Shown piece by piece: positions 42,489-52,464 of a stretch of 64,000 bases of DNA. The DNA is taken from NCBI RefSeq assembly GCF_004698125.1, contig NZ_ML214297.1, positions 744,001 to 808,000 on the forward strand. The letters run 5' to 3'. Both the position numbers and the translations under genes were made by a program. The stretch comes from Halosimplex halophilum. Lineage in GTDB: Archaea > Halobacteriota > Halobacteria > Halobacteriales > Haloarculaceae. Below the pieces are notes generated by a model. That model searched no databases. It worked only from the letters and a program-made list of their open reading frames with translations, and was not told the DNA's origin. Within the stretch, counting starts at the first letter, position 1. The number at the start of each line of letters is the position of its first letter.

Positions 42489-43791
42489 GTCGGAGGTCGT
42501 CGTGGTCGGCGGCGGGCTCGCCGGCGGGTTCGCCGCCCTCGCGGCCGCCCGCGGAGGCGCGGACGTGCGGTTGCTCTCCTACAAACAGAGCACGCTCGCG
42601 CAGGCCTCCGGTCTCGTCGACGTGCTGGGGTACCCGCCGGACGGGGCCGCGAGCGACGGGGACGGCGGCCCCGTCGTCGACCCCTACGCGGCGATCCCCG
42701 ACCTCCCGGACGACCACCCCTACCGGGCGGTCGGCGTCGACGGCGTCCGCGAGGCGATGGCGGTCTTCGACGAGGTGGCCGACCGCTATCGCGGCGCCCA
42801 CACCGACCGCAACGCCCTGCTCCCCACGCACGGCGGGACGGTCAAACCGACGGCGCGATACCCAGCCGGGGCCGCCGCCGGCGTCGCCAGCGACGACCGC
42901 GACGCCCTGCTGGTCGGCTTCGAACGGCTGGTCGACTTCGACGCACCACACGCGGCCGTCCACCTCGAAAACGCGGGCGTCCCGTTCGAGGTGGAGGGCG
43001 CGACGGTGGCCTTCCCCGGCGATCTGGCCGCCGACGCGAAGGTGACCCGCTACGCGAAACTGCTCGACGAGGACGCGCCGGTCGAGACCCGGTCTGGCGG
43101 GCAGCGGCGCGCCCGCGACGCGCTCGCGGCCGCGGTCGAAACCCACCTCGGCGGCGCCGAGCGCGTCGGCTTCCCCGCGGTGCTGGGCGACGACGACCCC
43201 GGGGCCGTCCGCGAGTCCCTCGAATCGGCGCTGGGGGTCCCCGTCTTCGAGGTGCCGATGGGGCCGCCCTCGCTGCCGGGGCTCAGACTCGAAGACGACC
43301 TCTACGCGGCGCTGGACGCCGCCGGCGTCAGCATGGAGACGGGCAACCCCGTCGTCGACTACGAGCCCGACGGCGGGGCCGACGCCGCCGGGCGGGTCGC
43401 GTCGGTCTCGATCGACCGCAACGGGGCGAAGATCCCGTTCGCCGCCGACCAGTTCGTCCTCGCGACGGGCGGGCTGGTCGGGAAGGGGGTGGGATCGGAC
43501 CGCGAGGGGGTCGAGGAGCCGGTCTTCGACTGCCACGTCCCACACGCGGCCGACCGCTACGAGTGGTTCGACACGGACGCCTTCGGCGACCACCCGTTCG
43601 CCCGCTTCGGCGTCCCGACCGACGGCGACCTGCGGCCGCTCGACGCCGACGGCGACCCCGAGTTCGGGAACCTCCGGGCCGCCGGCTCGGTGCTGGGCGG
43701 CTACGACTTCGCGGCGGAGAAGTCCGGCAGCGGCGTCTCCATCGCGACCGGACACGCGGCCGGCGCGGCCGCAGCGGAGGCGGTCCGATGA
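42478..43791 (+). CDS. gpdB: Glycerol-3-phosphate dehydrogenase subunit B (GlpB type)
   Basis: 437 residues, starting inside the end of gpdA (ATG at 42478). The N-terminal [21 protein letters not shown] dinucleotide motif and [11 protein letters not shown]-like [15 protein letters not shown] are as in GlpB, which is thought to bind FMN/FAD and pass electrons. The C-terminus ([27 protein letters not shown]) fits the family. Its TGA overlaps the gpdC ATG (ATGA). Confidence 0.92.
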   Translation: MAIESEVVVVGGGLAGGFAALAAARGGADVRLLSYKQSTLAQASGLVDVLGYPPDGAASDGDGGPVVDPYAAIPDLPDDHPYRAVGVDGVREAMAVFDEVADRYRGAHTDRNALLPTHGGTVKPTARYPAGAAAGVASDDRDALLVGFERLVDFDAPHAAVHLENAGVPFEVEGATVAFPGDLAADAKVTRYAKLLDEDAPVETRSGGQRRARDALAAAVETHLGGAERVGFPAVLGDDDPGAVRESLESALGVPVFEVPMGPPSLPGLRLEDDLYAALDAAGVSMETGNPVVDYEPDGGADAAGRVASVSIDRNGAKIPFAADQFVLATGGLVGKGVGSDREGVEEPVFDCHVPHAADRYEWFDTDAFGDHPFARFGVPTDGDLRPLDADGDPEFGNLRAAGSVLGGYDFAAEKSGSGVSIATGHAAGAAAAEAVR

Positions 43792-45329
43792 GCGACGAGC
43801 GGGCGGCCGACGGACCGGATCGCAGGGACCGGACGGACGGCGTGGATGAGGCCGACGGCGTAGACGAGACGGACGGCGTGGACGATACCGGCGGTGTAGC
43901 GGACGAGACGGACGACAGCGCGGGAGACGACTCCGATTCGGGACCGCCGCGCGTCCCGGACGGCGGCGCGGCGAGCGGCGGCGCGAGCGACACGACGGGA
44001 CCTATGAGCGACACGGACCACACCAGCGACTTCGAACCGGCGGCACCGAACCCCGACGAGAACCACGAGCCGACACAGGTCTTCGGCGAGGCCGAGGAGT
44101 TCGACCTGCGGCCGGGCGCCGACTCCTGTTACAAGTGCTCGTCCTGCGACACCAGTTGCCCGGTCGCCGAGGTCGACGACGACTTCCCCGGGCCGAAGTT
44201 CCAGGGCCCCGAGCAGTGGCGGCTCACCCAGACCGACGAGGACTACGAGGTCGACGAGTCGGTCATGTCGTGTTCGAACTGCATGCGCTGCGACGACGCC
44301 TGCCCCTCCGGCGTCCCGCTCAGCCAGATGCACAACACGACGCGGGGCCGCTACGTCGACGAGCAGATGAGCAAGCTCTCCGTGGAGTACTGGCGCAACC
44401 GGATCCTCGCCAACTACCGCACGTCGGCCGCCCTCGCGAGCAAGGTCCCCCGGCTCGCGTCGTTCGCGATGAACTTCGGGCCGGCCCGCTGGGCCATGGA
44501 GAAGACGCTCGGCGTCACCAGCGAGCGCGACTTCCCGGAGTTCGCGACGGAGACGTTCACCGACTGGTGGCAGGCCCGCGGCGGCGCGCAGGTCCAGTCC
44601 GCCGACAAGCGGGTCGCGTACTTCCACGGCTGCTACGCCGAGTACAACACCCCCGAGGTGGCGAAGGCGCTCGTCCGGCTGTTCGAGCACTTCGGCTACC
44701 AGGTCGCCGTCCCCGAGCAGGGGTGTTCGGGCACGCCGATGTTCGCCAACGGGATGTTAGACGACGCCTGCCGCGACGCGGAGACCAACGTCGCGTCGCT
44801 GTCGGCGCTGGTCGAGGAGGGCTACGACGCCGTCTGTTCCTGTACCTCCTGCTCGATGAGCCTCCGCCAGGAGTACCCGGAGCTGTTCGACTTCGAGGGG
44901 ACCGCCGAGGTCGCCGCGCACACCTACGAGGCCGTCGAGTACCTGCGGATCCACGAGGACCTGGCGGGCGCCGTCGCCGAGGCCGACGTGGACGGCGAAC
45001 TCGCCGAGGAGTTCGCCTACCACGCGCCGTGTCACGCCCGCAACCAGGGGCTCGACCGCCAGGCCGTCGAACTGTTCCGGGAGCTGGACGGCGTCGACAT
45101 CGAGGACGTGGGCGACTCCTGCTCGGGCATCTCGGGCACCTACGGCTGGAAGGAGGAGAAGTACGACTACTCGATGGAGATCGGCGAGGAGATGTTCGAG
45201 CACATGGAGTCGGCCGAAGGCGAGACGGGCATGACGGAGTGTCCCACCTGCGCGATGCAGATGGAGCACGGCACCGGCTACGAGGTCCGCCACCCGCTGG
45301 AACTGCTGGAAGCCGCGCTGGTGGAGTGA
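43788..45329 (+). CDS. gpdC: Glycerol-3-phosphate dehydrogenase subunit C (GlpC type, iron-sulfur)
   Basis: 513 residues if it begins at the overlapping ATG 43788; a second ATG at 44004 would give 441 and may be the real one, because the extra 72 residues are low-complexity Asp/Gly/Thr sequence with a repeated DGVDE/DETDGVD unit. Two [4Fe-4S] motifs (CYKCSSCDTSCP and CSNCMRCDDACP) are followed by CCG-type heterodisulfide-reductase-like domains (GCSGTP, CSCTSCSMSL, APCHARNQG, CPTCAMQMEHG). It links the GpdAB flavoenzyme to the membrane or quinone pool. Confidence 0.92.
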   Translation: MSDERAADGPDRRDRTDGVDEADGVDETDGVDDTGGVADETDDSAGDDSDSGPPRVPDGGAASGGASDTTGPMSDTDHTSDFEPAAPNPDENHEPTQVFGEAEEFDLRPGADSCYKCSSCDTSCPVAEVDDDFPGPKFQGPEQWRLTQTDEDYEVDESVMSCSNCMRCDDACPSGVPLSQMHNTTRGRYVDEQMSKLSVEYWRNRILANYRTSAALASKVPRLASFAMNFGPARWAMEKTLGVTSERDFPEFATETFTDWWQARGGAQVQSADKRVAYFHGCYAEYNTPEVAKALVRLFEHFGYQVAVPEQGCSGTPMFANGMLDDACRDAETNVASLSALVEEGYDAVCSCTSCSMSLRQEYPELFDFEGTAEVAAHTYEAVEYLRIHEDLAGAVAEADVDGELAEEFAYHAPCHARNQGLDRQAVELFRELDGVDIEDVGDSCSGISGTYGWKEEKYDYSMEIGEEMFEHMESAEGETGMTECPTCAMQMEHGTGYEVRHPLELLEAALVE

Positions 45330-45378
45330 GGGCGGCGCTCTCGCCACTTTCTTGTCGGCCGACGTGTCTCTCGCGAAC

Positions 45379-45597
45379 ATGCCGGAGCGCACGCCGTCCG
45401 ACCGGTCGGTTCCCGTCTACGCGAGCCGGACGGGGACGAACTTCCTGCTCGCCGTGCTCACCGTCACCGTCGCGGCCGGCTTCGCCGGCGCCGAGCCGGT
45501 CGTCCACGCGGTCCTCTACGGACTGCCCGCGCTGGCCGCGCTCGCCTGGGTGATACGACTCGGCGGGCGCGACGGCGGCGGGACGGGCGGTGACTGA
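45379..45597 (+). CDS. Small membrane protein, unknown
   Basis: 72 residues. The ATG at 45379 yields a polar lead (MPERTPSDRSVPVYASRTG), two hydrophobic helices (about 21-36 and 46-60) and a Gly/Asp-rich tail. It follows gpdC by 49 bp and could be the last gene of that operon. No family recognised. Confidence 0.5.
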   Translation: MPERTPSDRSVPVYASRTGTNFLLAVLTVTVAAGFAGAEPVVHAVLYGLPALAALAWVIRLGGRDGGGTGGD

Positions 45598-45613
45598 CGG
45601 CGGTCTCCGAAAC

Positions 45614-46057
45614 TCACCCGCTCCGGACGAAGGTAACCGGACAGGGCGCTTCCAGCAGGACGGTCTGGGCGGTCGAGCCGAACACCGCTTTCCCGGAGGG
45701 ACGGCGCTTGCGGCCGCCGACGAAGACGAGGTCCGCACCGGTCTCCTCCGCGAGCGCGACGACGCCCTCGCCCACGTCGCCGACCCGGCCGCGGACGGAC
45801 ACGTCGAGCCCGGCCTCGGAGAGGCGGTCCCGGAACGCCTGGACGGTCGTCTGCCGGGCGGCGACCGCGTCGGGTTCCGCGTCGTCACCGAAGCCCAGGC
45901 GGTCGCCCGCCTCGGCGAATCGCTCGCGGGAGAACACGTGTCCGAGGACGACCCCGGCGTCGGCCGGCCCCGCCACGTCGCTCACGGCGGTCACGACCGG
46001 GTCGGTACGCGCCTCGTCACCCGGGCCGACGGCGACGAGCACAGTGTCGAGTGTCAT
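45614..46057 (-). CDS. UspA-family universal stress protein
   Basis: 147 residues. The start at 46057 gives MTLDTVLVAVGPGDEARTDP. The ATP-binding end motif GGRKRRPSGKAVFGSTAQTVL (about 122-142) is a variant of the G-x2-G-x9-G-S/T box, so it may bind ATP. It ends 17 bp from the converging small membrane gene. The role is general stress signalling; the specific partner is unknown. Confidence 0.85.
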   Translation of the reverse strand: MTLDTVLVAVGPGDEARTDPVVTAVSDVAGPADAGVVLGHVFSRERFAEAGDRLGFGDDAEPDAVAARQTTVQAFRDRLSEAGLDVSVRGRVGDVGEGVVALAEETGADLVFVGGRKRRPSGKAVFGSTAQTVLLEAPCPVTFVRSG

Positions 46058-46139
46058 GCGCGGCGGTTCGCGGCGCCGACGCAAGCGCCTTTCGTCGGTT
46101 CATCCGCGGAGGAACCGGCGAACGGCGAGTAAGGGGGTC

Positions 46140-48836
46140 CTACCCGGTGTTCTTCATCCCGGCGGCGATGCCCTGCACCGTGAGCCGCAGGGTCCGCTCC
46201 TCGGCCTCGGTGAGGTGCGACTGGTCGAGCAGGCGCACCTGCAGGAGGTTGAGGGGGTCGACGTAGGGGTTGCGCCGGGCGAGGTTCTCGGCCAGCCACT
46301 CCCGCCGCAGGAGGCTGTCGCGGTCGGTGATCGTCTTCACCAGCTCGACCGCGGCCTCGTACTCCTCGCGGATGCGCGGGAAGAACGCCTCGCGGAGGTC
46401 GTCGGGCGCCAGGTCGGCGTAGCGCTCGGCGATCTCCATCTCCGAGCGGGCGAGCGCGAGCGCCGCGTTGTCAAGCGTCGTCTGGAAGAACAGCCACTCG
46501 TCGTACATCTCCCGCAGCGTCTCGACGTCGCCGCCCGAATCGAGGTAGGCCTGGATCCCGGTCGCCAGCGAGTACCAGCCCGGCAGGATACAGCGGGCCT
46601 GGGTCCAGGAGAACACCCACGGGATCGCCCGCAGGTCGTCGACGCTGCGGTCCTCCGAGCGGGAGGCCGGCCGCGACCCCATGTTGAGGTCCTCGATGAC
46701 GGTGATCGGGGTGGCCGTCTCGAAGAAGTCGACGAACCCGTCGGATTCGAGCAGGTCGACGTACTCCTCGCGGGCGGCCTCGGCGGCCGTCTCCATGGCC
46801 TCGGCCCACTCCTCGGGCACGTCCTCGACGGGTTGCTCCATCGCGTTGTGCCGGGCGCGGATCTGGGCGTCGAGCATCTGTTCGAGGTTGCGCTCGGCGA
46901 TTTTCGGGTTGGCGTACTTCTCGGAGATGGTCTCGCCCTGCTCGGTGAACTTGATCTGCCCCGAGACCGTCTCGTTGGGCAGGGCGAGCATCGCGTCGTT
47001 CATCGGACCGCCGCCCCGCGAGATGGAACCCCCGCGGCCGTGGAACAGCCGCATCTCCACGTCGTAGTCGTCGGTGATCGCGGCCAGCCGGCGCTGGTTG
47101 CGGAAGAGGCTCCAGTTCGCGGCGAGGAACCCGTTCTCCTTGTTCGAGTCGGAGTAGCCGAGCATGATCTCCTGGACGCCGCCGCGGGCCTCCAGCGCCT
47201 GCTGGTAGGCCTCGTTCTCGAACAGCGTGCCCATGATGCGGCGGGCGCCGTCGAGCGCGTACTTCGACTCCAGGAGCGGCACCACGTCCAGCCCGCAGTA
47301 GCCCGGCAGGTCGACGACGCCGGCCTGGTCGGCGAGGAAGAGCACTTCGAGGACGTGCGAGGGCTCCTCGCACCAGCTGATGCAGTAGGTGTCGATGGCG
47401 TCGACGCCGTAGTCGTCCTGCCACTCGGCGGTCTTCTCGAAGCGCCGGAGGACGCGGGCGGCCTCGTCGGACAGGCCCTCCCGGTCTTCGAGGTCGACCA
47501 CGGGCTGGTCCTGCAGGATGGCCTCGGTGAGGAAGTCGACGCGCTCGTCCTCGTCCATCGACTCGTAGTCGATCCCGTCGCGGTCGACGGCCTCGGCGAT
47601 CGCGTTCGTGTGTTTCGCGCGGTGGTCGCGCAGGTCGAGGCTGGCGAGGTTGAACCCGAACGTGTCGACCGTCCGGTAGAGGGGGTCGACGTGGGCCTCG
47701 GCGATGGCCTCGCCGCCGTTGGCCCGCAGGCTCTCGGCGATGGCCGCGATGTCGTCGAGGAACGCGCTCTCGTCGCCGTAGCCGCCGGGGCGCACGTCGT
47801 CGACGCGGAGGACGCGCTCGCGCATCAGCTTCAGCAGCTGCCGGTAGGGCTCGTCGGGGTAGCGCTCCCGGGCCGCCTCGGCCACGGCGGGCAGCCGCTC
47901 GCGGTTGTCGGCCAGCCGCTCGTCGAGGCGGTCGCCGGTGTCGATCCCCGCCGCGTCCTGGCTGAGGACGCCCGACAGCGTCTTCAGCCGGTCGCGGTAC
48001 AGCGGGACCGCGACCGACTGCTGGCGGTCGAGCGTCTCCTCGGTCACCTCGGGCGTGACGAACGGGTTGCCGTCGCGGTCCGACCCGGCCCACGAGCGGA
48101 ACTCGTAGAGCTTCGGCACGTCGACCTCGCCGTCGAACTCGTCGTCGACGGCCCGCTCCAGGGCGTCGTAGACCTCGCTGATGACCTCGAAGAGGACGTT
48201 CTCCAGGTACCACTGGACGTTCAGCGCCTCGTCGGTCACGTCCGGGCGGCGCTCGCGGACCTGCGCGGTCTGCCAGAGGCTCGTCACCTCGGCCTCCAGG
48301 TCCCGCTCCACCGCGGCCTGCTCGTCGCGGGTCAGCCGCACCTCGTCGAGCCGTTCGAGGTCGTTCGCGACCGACCGGAGCTTCGCCTTGACGGTCTTCC
48401 GGCGGGCCTCGGTCGGGTGGGCGGTGAACGTCGGCTGGATGAGCACGTCGTCGAGCACCCGCTCGACGGTCTCGGCGTCGAGGTCCCGCTCGGCGAGTTC
48501 CTCGACGGCGGCCCGGACGCTGTCCTCCAGCGTCCCCTCGTGGCTCCCCTCGCGGATCTCACGGACGCGCTGGCGCTCCTCGGCGAGGTTGATCAGCTCG
48601 AAGTAGGTCGTGAACGCCCGCGCGACCACGTCGCTCTCCTCCGGCGAGAGCCCGTCCAGCGTCTCGTGGATCGCCGCGCGGTCCTCGGCGTCGCCCCGGC
48701 GGTAGTCGACCGCCGCCGTCCGGATACGTTCGACTATCTCGAACGCGGAGTCGGACCGCTGCTCCCGGATTATCTCCCCGAGCAGCTCGCCCAGCTCCCG
48801 CACGTCCCGGTTGACCTCTCTGGCATGTAATTCCAT
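46140..48836 (-). CDS. ppc: Phosphoenolpyruvate carboxylase (bacterial type)
   Basis: 898 residues, normal length. Motifs: FTAHPTEARRKTV (catalytic His), GSDRDGNPFVT, LGYSDSNKENGFLAANWSLF, FHGRGGSISRGGGP, VFSWTQARCILPGWYSLATG and the C-terminal GIAAGMKNTG. The start at 48836 is chosen for the MELHAREVNRD lead. It carboxylates PEP to oxaloacetate, replenishing the TCA cycle. It is a single-gene unit in the gap between the UspA gene and the hydrolase operon. Confidence 0.97.
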   Translation of the reverse strand: MELHAREVNRDVRELGELLGEIIREQRSDSAFEIVERIRTAAVDYRRGDAEDRAAIHETLDGLSPEESDVVARAFTTYFELINLAEERQRVREIREGSHEGTLEDSVRAAVEELAERDLDAETVERVLDDVLIQPTFTAHPTEARRKTVKAKLRSVANDLERLDEVRLTRDEQAAVERDLEAEVTSLWQTAQVRERRPDVTDEALNVQWYLENVLFEVISEVYDALERAVDDEFDGEVDVPKLYEFRSWAGSDRDGNPFVTPEVTEETLDRQQSVAVPLYRDRLKTLSGVLSQDAAGIDTGDRLDERLADNRERLPAVAEAARERYPDEPYRQLLKLMRERVLRVDDVRPGGYGDESAFLDDIAAIAESLRANGGEAIAEAHVDPLYRTVDTFGFNLASLDLRDHRAKHTNAIAEAVDRDGIDYESMDEDERVDFLTEAILQDQPVVDLEDREGLSDEAARVLRRFEKTAEWQDDYGVDAIDTYCISWCEEPSHVLEVLFLADQAGVVDLPGYCGLDVVPLLESKYALDGARRIMGTLFENEAYQQALEARGGVQEIMLGYSDSNKENGFLAANWSLFRNQRRLAAITDDYDVEMRLFHGRGGSISRGGGPMNDAMLALPNETVSGQIKFTEQGETISEKYANPKIAERNLEQMLDAQIRARHNAMEQPVEDVPEEWAEAMETAAEAAREEYVDLLESDGFVDFFETATPITVIEDLNMGSRPASRSEDRSVDDLRAIPWVFSWTQARCILPGWYSLATGIQAYLDSGGDVETLREMYDEWLFFQTTLDNAALALARSEMEIAERYADLAPDDLREAFFPRIREEYEAAVELVKTITDRDSLLRREWLAENLARRNPYVDPLNLLQVRLLDQSHLTEAEERTLRLTVQGIAAGMKNTG

Positions 48837-49134
48837 AACAGTCCGTCTCAGGGCCACTCGTAAAACTCTAGCGGAATTCCGAATCCGTCAGGATCGTGTA
48901 TGGGAAACCGGGCTTTCCCCTCCCGAACCCGGCCCACCGGGGCGATCCGGTCGGGAACTGGAACAGATCGAGTTCGGCTCTGACGAAAACACCGTTGCGT
49001 GGCGATCGAGCGCCGAGATACGTCGCCAGCGGCGTTTGAATCCAGCTATTTCGGTCTATCGGCGTTCGGGGAGCTGTCGCGGGGTTCACACGTGAACGTC
49101 CGGGTTGAAGGACGAGGGGTTCGATGACCCCGCC
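48837..49134. other. Divergent intergenic region ppc / hydrolase
   Basis: About 300 bp with no gene. Leftward it should carry the ppc promoter and rightward that of the hydrolase-ligase pair; no confident TATA or operator was recognised. Confidence 0.4.
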
Positions 49135-49935
49135 ATGGCGTACGCGACCAACGACGGGACCCGGATCGCCTACGACGTGGCGGGGCCTGCCGACGCCGAG
49201 ACGGTGACCTTCCTCGAGGGGCTGGCCTACGGGACCTGGATGTGGAACCGGCAGCGCGAGGGGCTCGACGACTACCGCACGGTCGTCATGGACAACCGGG
49301 GGACCGGCGACTCCGACGCGCCGGAGGGACCGTACACCGCCGCGGAGATGGCCGCCGACCTGGAGGCGGTCCTCGACGACGCGGGGATCGAGCGGACCCA
49401 CCTGGTCGGCGCCAGCCTCGGCGGGATGATCGCCCAGCGCTACGCGCTCGACTACGACCGCGCCGAGTCGCTCGCGCTCCTCTGCACGACTCACGGCGGC
49501 GAGGAGTCCGTCCCCATCCCCGAGGAGACGCAGGCGCGGATGCTCTCGGTCCCCGAGGAGTACGGCCCCGCCGAGCGGATCCGCCACAAGATGCAACCGG
49601 CGTTCACCGACGAGTTCTGGGCGGAGAACGGGGACGTGGTCGAACAGATCGTCGACTGGCGGCTGGAGACCGACCCGTCGGAGGACGCCTACGAGTGGCA
49701 GAGCGCGGCCGCGGTCGGTTTCGACGCGAGCGACGAACTGGCGGCGATCGACGTGCCGACGCTCGTCCTCCACGGCACCGCCGACCGCGTGCTCCCGCCG
49801 GAGAACGGCCGCCTCCTGGCGGAACGGATCCCCGACGCGGAACTCGTCGAGGTCGAGGGCGGGTCGCACCTCTTTTTCGTCGAGCGCGACGAGCGCGTGA
49901 CCGACGAACTCCGGGAGTTCGTGGCGGATGTCTGA
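49135..49935 (+). CDS. Alpha/beta-hydrolase
   Basis: 266 residues; the ATG at 49135 (MAYATNDGTRIAYD) is chosen over a TTG 30 bp upstream. Catalytic features: nucleophile Ser in GASLGGM, Asp in HGTADRVLPPENG and His in EGGSHLFFVE. Similar enzymes include 3-oxoadipate enol-lactonases and various esterases. Its stop overlaps the acyl-CoA ligase start by 8 bp, so the pair may cleave an ester/lactone and activate the acid released. The actual substrate is unknown. Confidence 0.88.
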   Translation: MAYATNDGTRIAYDVAGPADAETVTFLEGLAYGTWMWNRQREGLDDYRTVVMDNRGTGDSDAPEGPYTAAEMAADLEAVLDDAGIERTHLVGASLGGMIAQRYALDYDRAESLALLCTTHGGEESVPIPEETQARMLSVPEEYGPAERIRHKMQPAFTDEFWAENGDVVEQIVDWRLETDPSEDAYEWQSAAAVGFDASDELAAIDVPTLVLHGTADRVLPPENGRLLAERIPDAELVEVEGGSHLFFVERDERVTDELREFVADV

Positions 49936-51487
49936 GTGGGTCGGCGCCTGGAGCGAGAAGCGCGCCGCGCTCTCGCCCGACAGGGTCGGGCTCGTCGACG
50001 CCGCGACCGGGACCGAGTACACCTACGCCGACCTCGACAGCCGGGCCAACCGCTGCGCGCGACTCCTGGCCGACCACGGCGTCACGGCGGCGTCGAGCGA
50101 CGCGCCCGCCGACGCGGGCGGTCGCGTCGCGGTCGTCTCCCGCAACCGCCCGGCGTACGTCGATCTCTTCTTCGCGACGGGCAAGACCGGCGGCGTCCTC
50201 GCCCCGCTGTCCCACCGGCTGGCCGCGCCGGAACTCGCCGACCTCCTGGCGACCGTCGACCCCGAACTCGTCGTCGTCGAGGAACCGTTCGCCGACCTCG
50301 TCGCCGACGCGGCCGAGAACGGGGCCTGGGACGCCGGCGGGCCGGTCCTGTCCCTGGCAGTCGACGACGAAGCCACCTGGGAGTCCTACGAGTCCGTCCT
50401 GCCCGCCGACGACTCGGCGTTCGACGGCCCCGCGGTCGACGCCGGCGACCCGCACCTGTTCCTCCACACTGGCGGGTCGACGGGAACGCCCAAGGAGACG
50501 GTGATCTCCCATGAGGCACTCGTCTGGAACTCGGTGAACACGATCACCGCGTGGGGGCTGCGGGACGACGACGTGACGCCGATGGTGTTCCCGATGTTCC
50601 ACACCGGCGGGTGGAACGTCCTGACGCTCCCCCTGTTCCACATGGGCGGGGCGGTCGTCATCGACCGCGAGTTCGACCCCGGCCAGATCCTCGGGATCGT
50701 CGAGGAGCGGTCGGCTACCGTCCTCGTCGCGGTCCCCGCCGTGCTGCGGATGATGACCGAACACGACCGCTGGGCGGAGACGGATCTGTCCTCGCTGCGG
50801 TTCGTCAAGTCCGGGGGCGGTCCCTGCCGCGAGTCGGTCATGGAGGCGTGGTGGGACCGCGGCGTCGACCTCTCGCAGGGGTACGGGCTGACGGAGTGCG
50901 GTCCCAACAACTTCGCGATGCCCGACGACTGGCCCCGGGAGAAGGCCCACACCGTCGGCGTGGCGAACATACACGTCGACGCGCGCGTCGTCGACGACGG
51001 CGGCGAGGAACTCCCCGCCGGCGAGATCGGCGAACTCCAGCTGCGGTCTCCCCACGCGGCGGACGGGTACTGGTCGTCGCCGGAGGAGAGCGCCGAGACC
51101 TTCGGCGAGTGGGTGTCGACCGGCGACCTGGCCCGCGTCGACGACGAGGGCTACGTCTCCATCGAGGGCCGCAAGAAGAACATGTTCGTCAGCGGCGGCG
51201 AGAACGTCTACCCCGCCGAGGTCGAGGACGCCGTCGTCGACCACCCGGCCGTCGCCGACGCCGTCGTGATCCCGGTCCCCGACGAGCAGTGGGGCCAGGT
51301 CGGGAAGGCCGTCATCGAACCCGCGGACGGCGACCGAGAACTGACCCTCGACGACCTCCGGGCGTTCCTCGACGGCCGGCTGGCCCGGTTCAAACATCCC
51401 CGCCACCTCGCGTTCGTCGACGAACTCCCCACGAGCGGCCCCGACAAGATCGACCGCGAGGCCGTCGCCGACGAGTTCGGCGAGTAG
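49928..51487 (+). CDS. Acyl-CoA synthetase / AMP-forming acid-CoA ligase
   Basis: 519 residues. Adenylation motifs: LHTGGSTGTPKETVISHEAL, YGLTECGPNN, STGDLARVDDEGYVSIEGRKK (the hinge region), and the C-terminal catalytic Lys near SGPDKIDREAV. It activates a carboxylic acid with ATP and CoA. It overlaps the hydrolase gene, and a Bat-type regulator, Liv transporter and KAS III-like gene follow on the same strand. Medium- or long-chain fatty acid or an aryl acid are all possible. Confidence 0.92.
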   Translation: MSEWVGAWSEKRAALSPDRVGLVDAATGTEYTYADLDSRANRCARLLADHGVTAASSDAPADAGGRVAVVSRNRPAYVDLFFATGKTGGVLAPLSHRLAAPELADLLATVDPELVVVEEPFADLVADAAENGAWDAGGPVLSLAVDDEATWESYESVLPADDSAFDGPAVDAGDPHLFLHTGGSTGTPKETVISHEALVWNSVNTITAWGLRDDDVTPMVFPMFHTGGWNVLTLPLFHMGGAVVIDREFDPGQILGIVEERSATVLVAVPAVLRMMTEHDRWAETDLSSLRFVKSGGGPCRESVMEAWWDRGVDLSQGYGLTECGPNNFAMPDDWPREKAHTVGVANIHVDARVVDDGGEELPAGEIGELQLRSPHAADGYWSSPEESAETFGEWVSTGDLARVDDEGYVSIEGRKKNMFVSGGENVYPAEVEDAVVDHPAVADAVVIPVPDEQWGQVGKAVIEPADGDRELTLDDLRAFLDGRLARFKHPRHLAFVDELPTSGPDKIDREAVADEFGE

Positions 51488-51628
51488 CGGCCGTTCCGCG
51501 TCGGACCGCGCCCCGGTTCGCGGTCCGCGGCCGCCGGGTAGGGTTCGGCTACCCCGATCGATGCCTTCGAGGGTAGAATCATTTATGTTCGTGAGGGAAG
51601 TCGGTTCGAGGAAAGGGGTGTTCCGCAC

Positions 51629-52339
51629 GTGATCGACATCTCGATGGACATGGAGCAGTACGACTGCCCGTTCATCGACACGACGGCGGACCACGGGGTC
51701 GCGTTCTCGGCGGTCCACTGGGAGTTCGACCAGTCCCGGCGGGCGCTGGAGACGCGGATGGTCGTCGAGGGGGGCGACCGCGGCCAGCTCACCGACGGGC
51801 TCGACGCGCTCCGCGAGCACGGCAACATGCACGACTACGCGCTGTTGAGCCGGCGCGAGGACGTGGCCCACATCAGGACGGTCATCGACGAGACGGCGGC
51901 GATGGAGACCATCCGGGACAACGACGGCTACATCACCGGGCCGTTCTACATCGAGGACGGCAGCGAGGTGTGGCACGTCGGCTTCGACCGCGCGCGCCAG
52001 GCCGACGACACGCTCGCCGAGCTCGAACGGGACAACGAGTTCGACGTGGTCGAGCGGTCGGACACGACGCTGCCGGACCTCCAGCAGCTGGTCCAGAACG
52101 CCGGCGCCGCGATGACGCTCGTCCAGGGCTGCGAGGAGCTGTCCGAGACCGAGCGGGAGACCCTGGAGACGGCCGTCTCCTCGGGCTACTTCGAGTCGCC
52201 CCGCGACGCCACCCTCGGGACGCTGGCCGACGAGTTCGACGTGTCCAAGCCCGCCGTCTCCAAGAACCTCCGCAGGGGCCAGCGCAAGATGATCGAACGG
52301 GTCGTCGACGCGCTCGACGACCTCGACGAGACGGACTGA
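51629..52339 (+). CDS. Bacterioopsin-activator-type (HTH_10) transcriptional regulator
   Basis: 236 residues from a GTG at 51629; an ATG at 51644 is a possible alternative. A TATA-like CATTTATG at about 51579-51586 implies a short leader. The N-terminal domain (about 1-160) lacks a recognisable receiver, PAS or GAF signature. The C-terminal helix-turn-helix (LSETERETLETAVSSGYFES ... LADEFDVSKPAVSKNLRRG) is the haloarchaeal HTH_10/Bat domain. It likely controls the flanking ligase and transporter genes. Confidence 0.88.
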   Translation: MIDISMDMEQYDCPFIDTTADHGVAFSAVHWEFDQSRRALETRMVVEGGDRGQLTDGLDALREHGNMHDYALLSRREDVAHIRTVIDETAAMETIRDNDGYITGPFYIEDGSEVWHVGFDRARQADDTLAELERDNEFDVVERSDTTLPDLQQLVQNAGAAMTLVQGCEELSETERETLETAVSSGYFESPRDATLGTLADEFDVSKPAVSKNLRRGQRKMIERVVDALDDLDETD

Positions 52340-52464
52340 CGCGCCGGTTTTCGCGGTCGGGTGAGACACCGTTCTATCGCCCGGAACCCCCGTTTCGCCC
52401 GAACCCGCTCGTTAACATGTGAACCCGGACGGATATGGCCGTGAGGGGAGTATCACAAACTATC

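Noticed and set aside
44740-45392. Long antisense frame opposite gpdC
   Set aside because: It is a shadow of the iron-sulfur subunit, whose Cys motifs are convincing.
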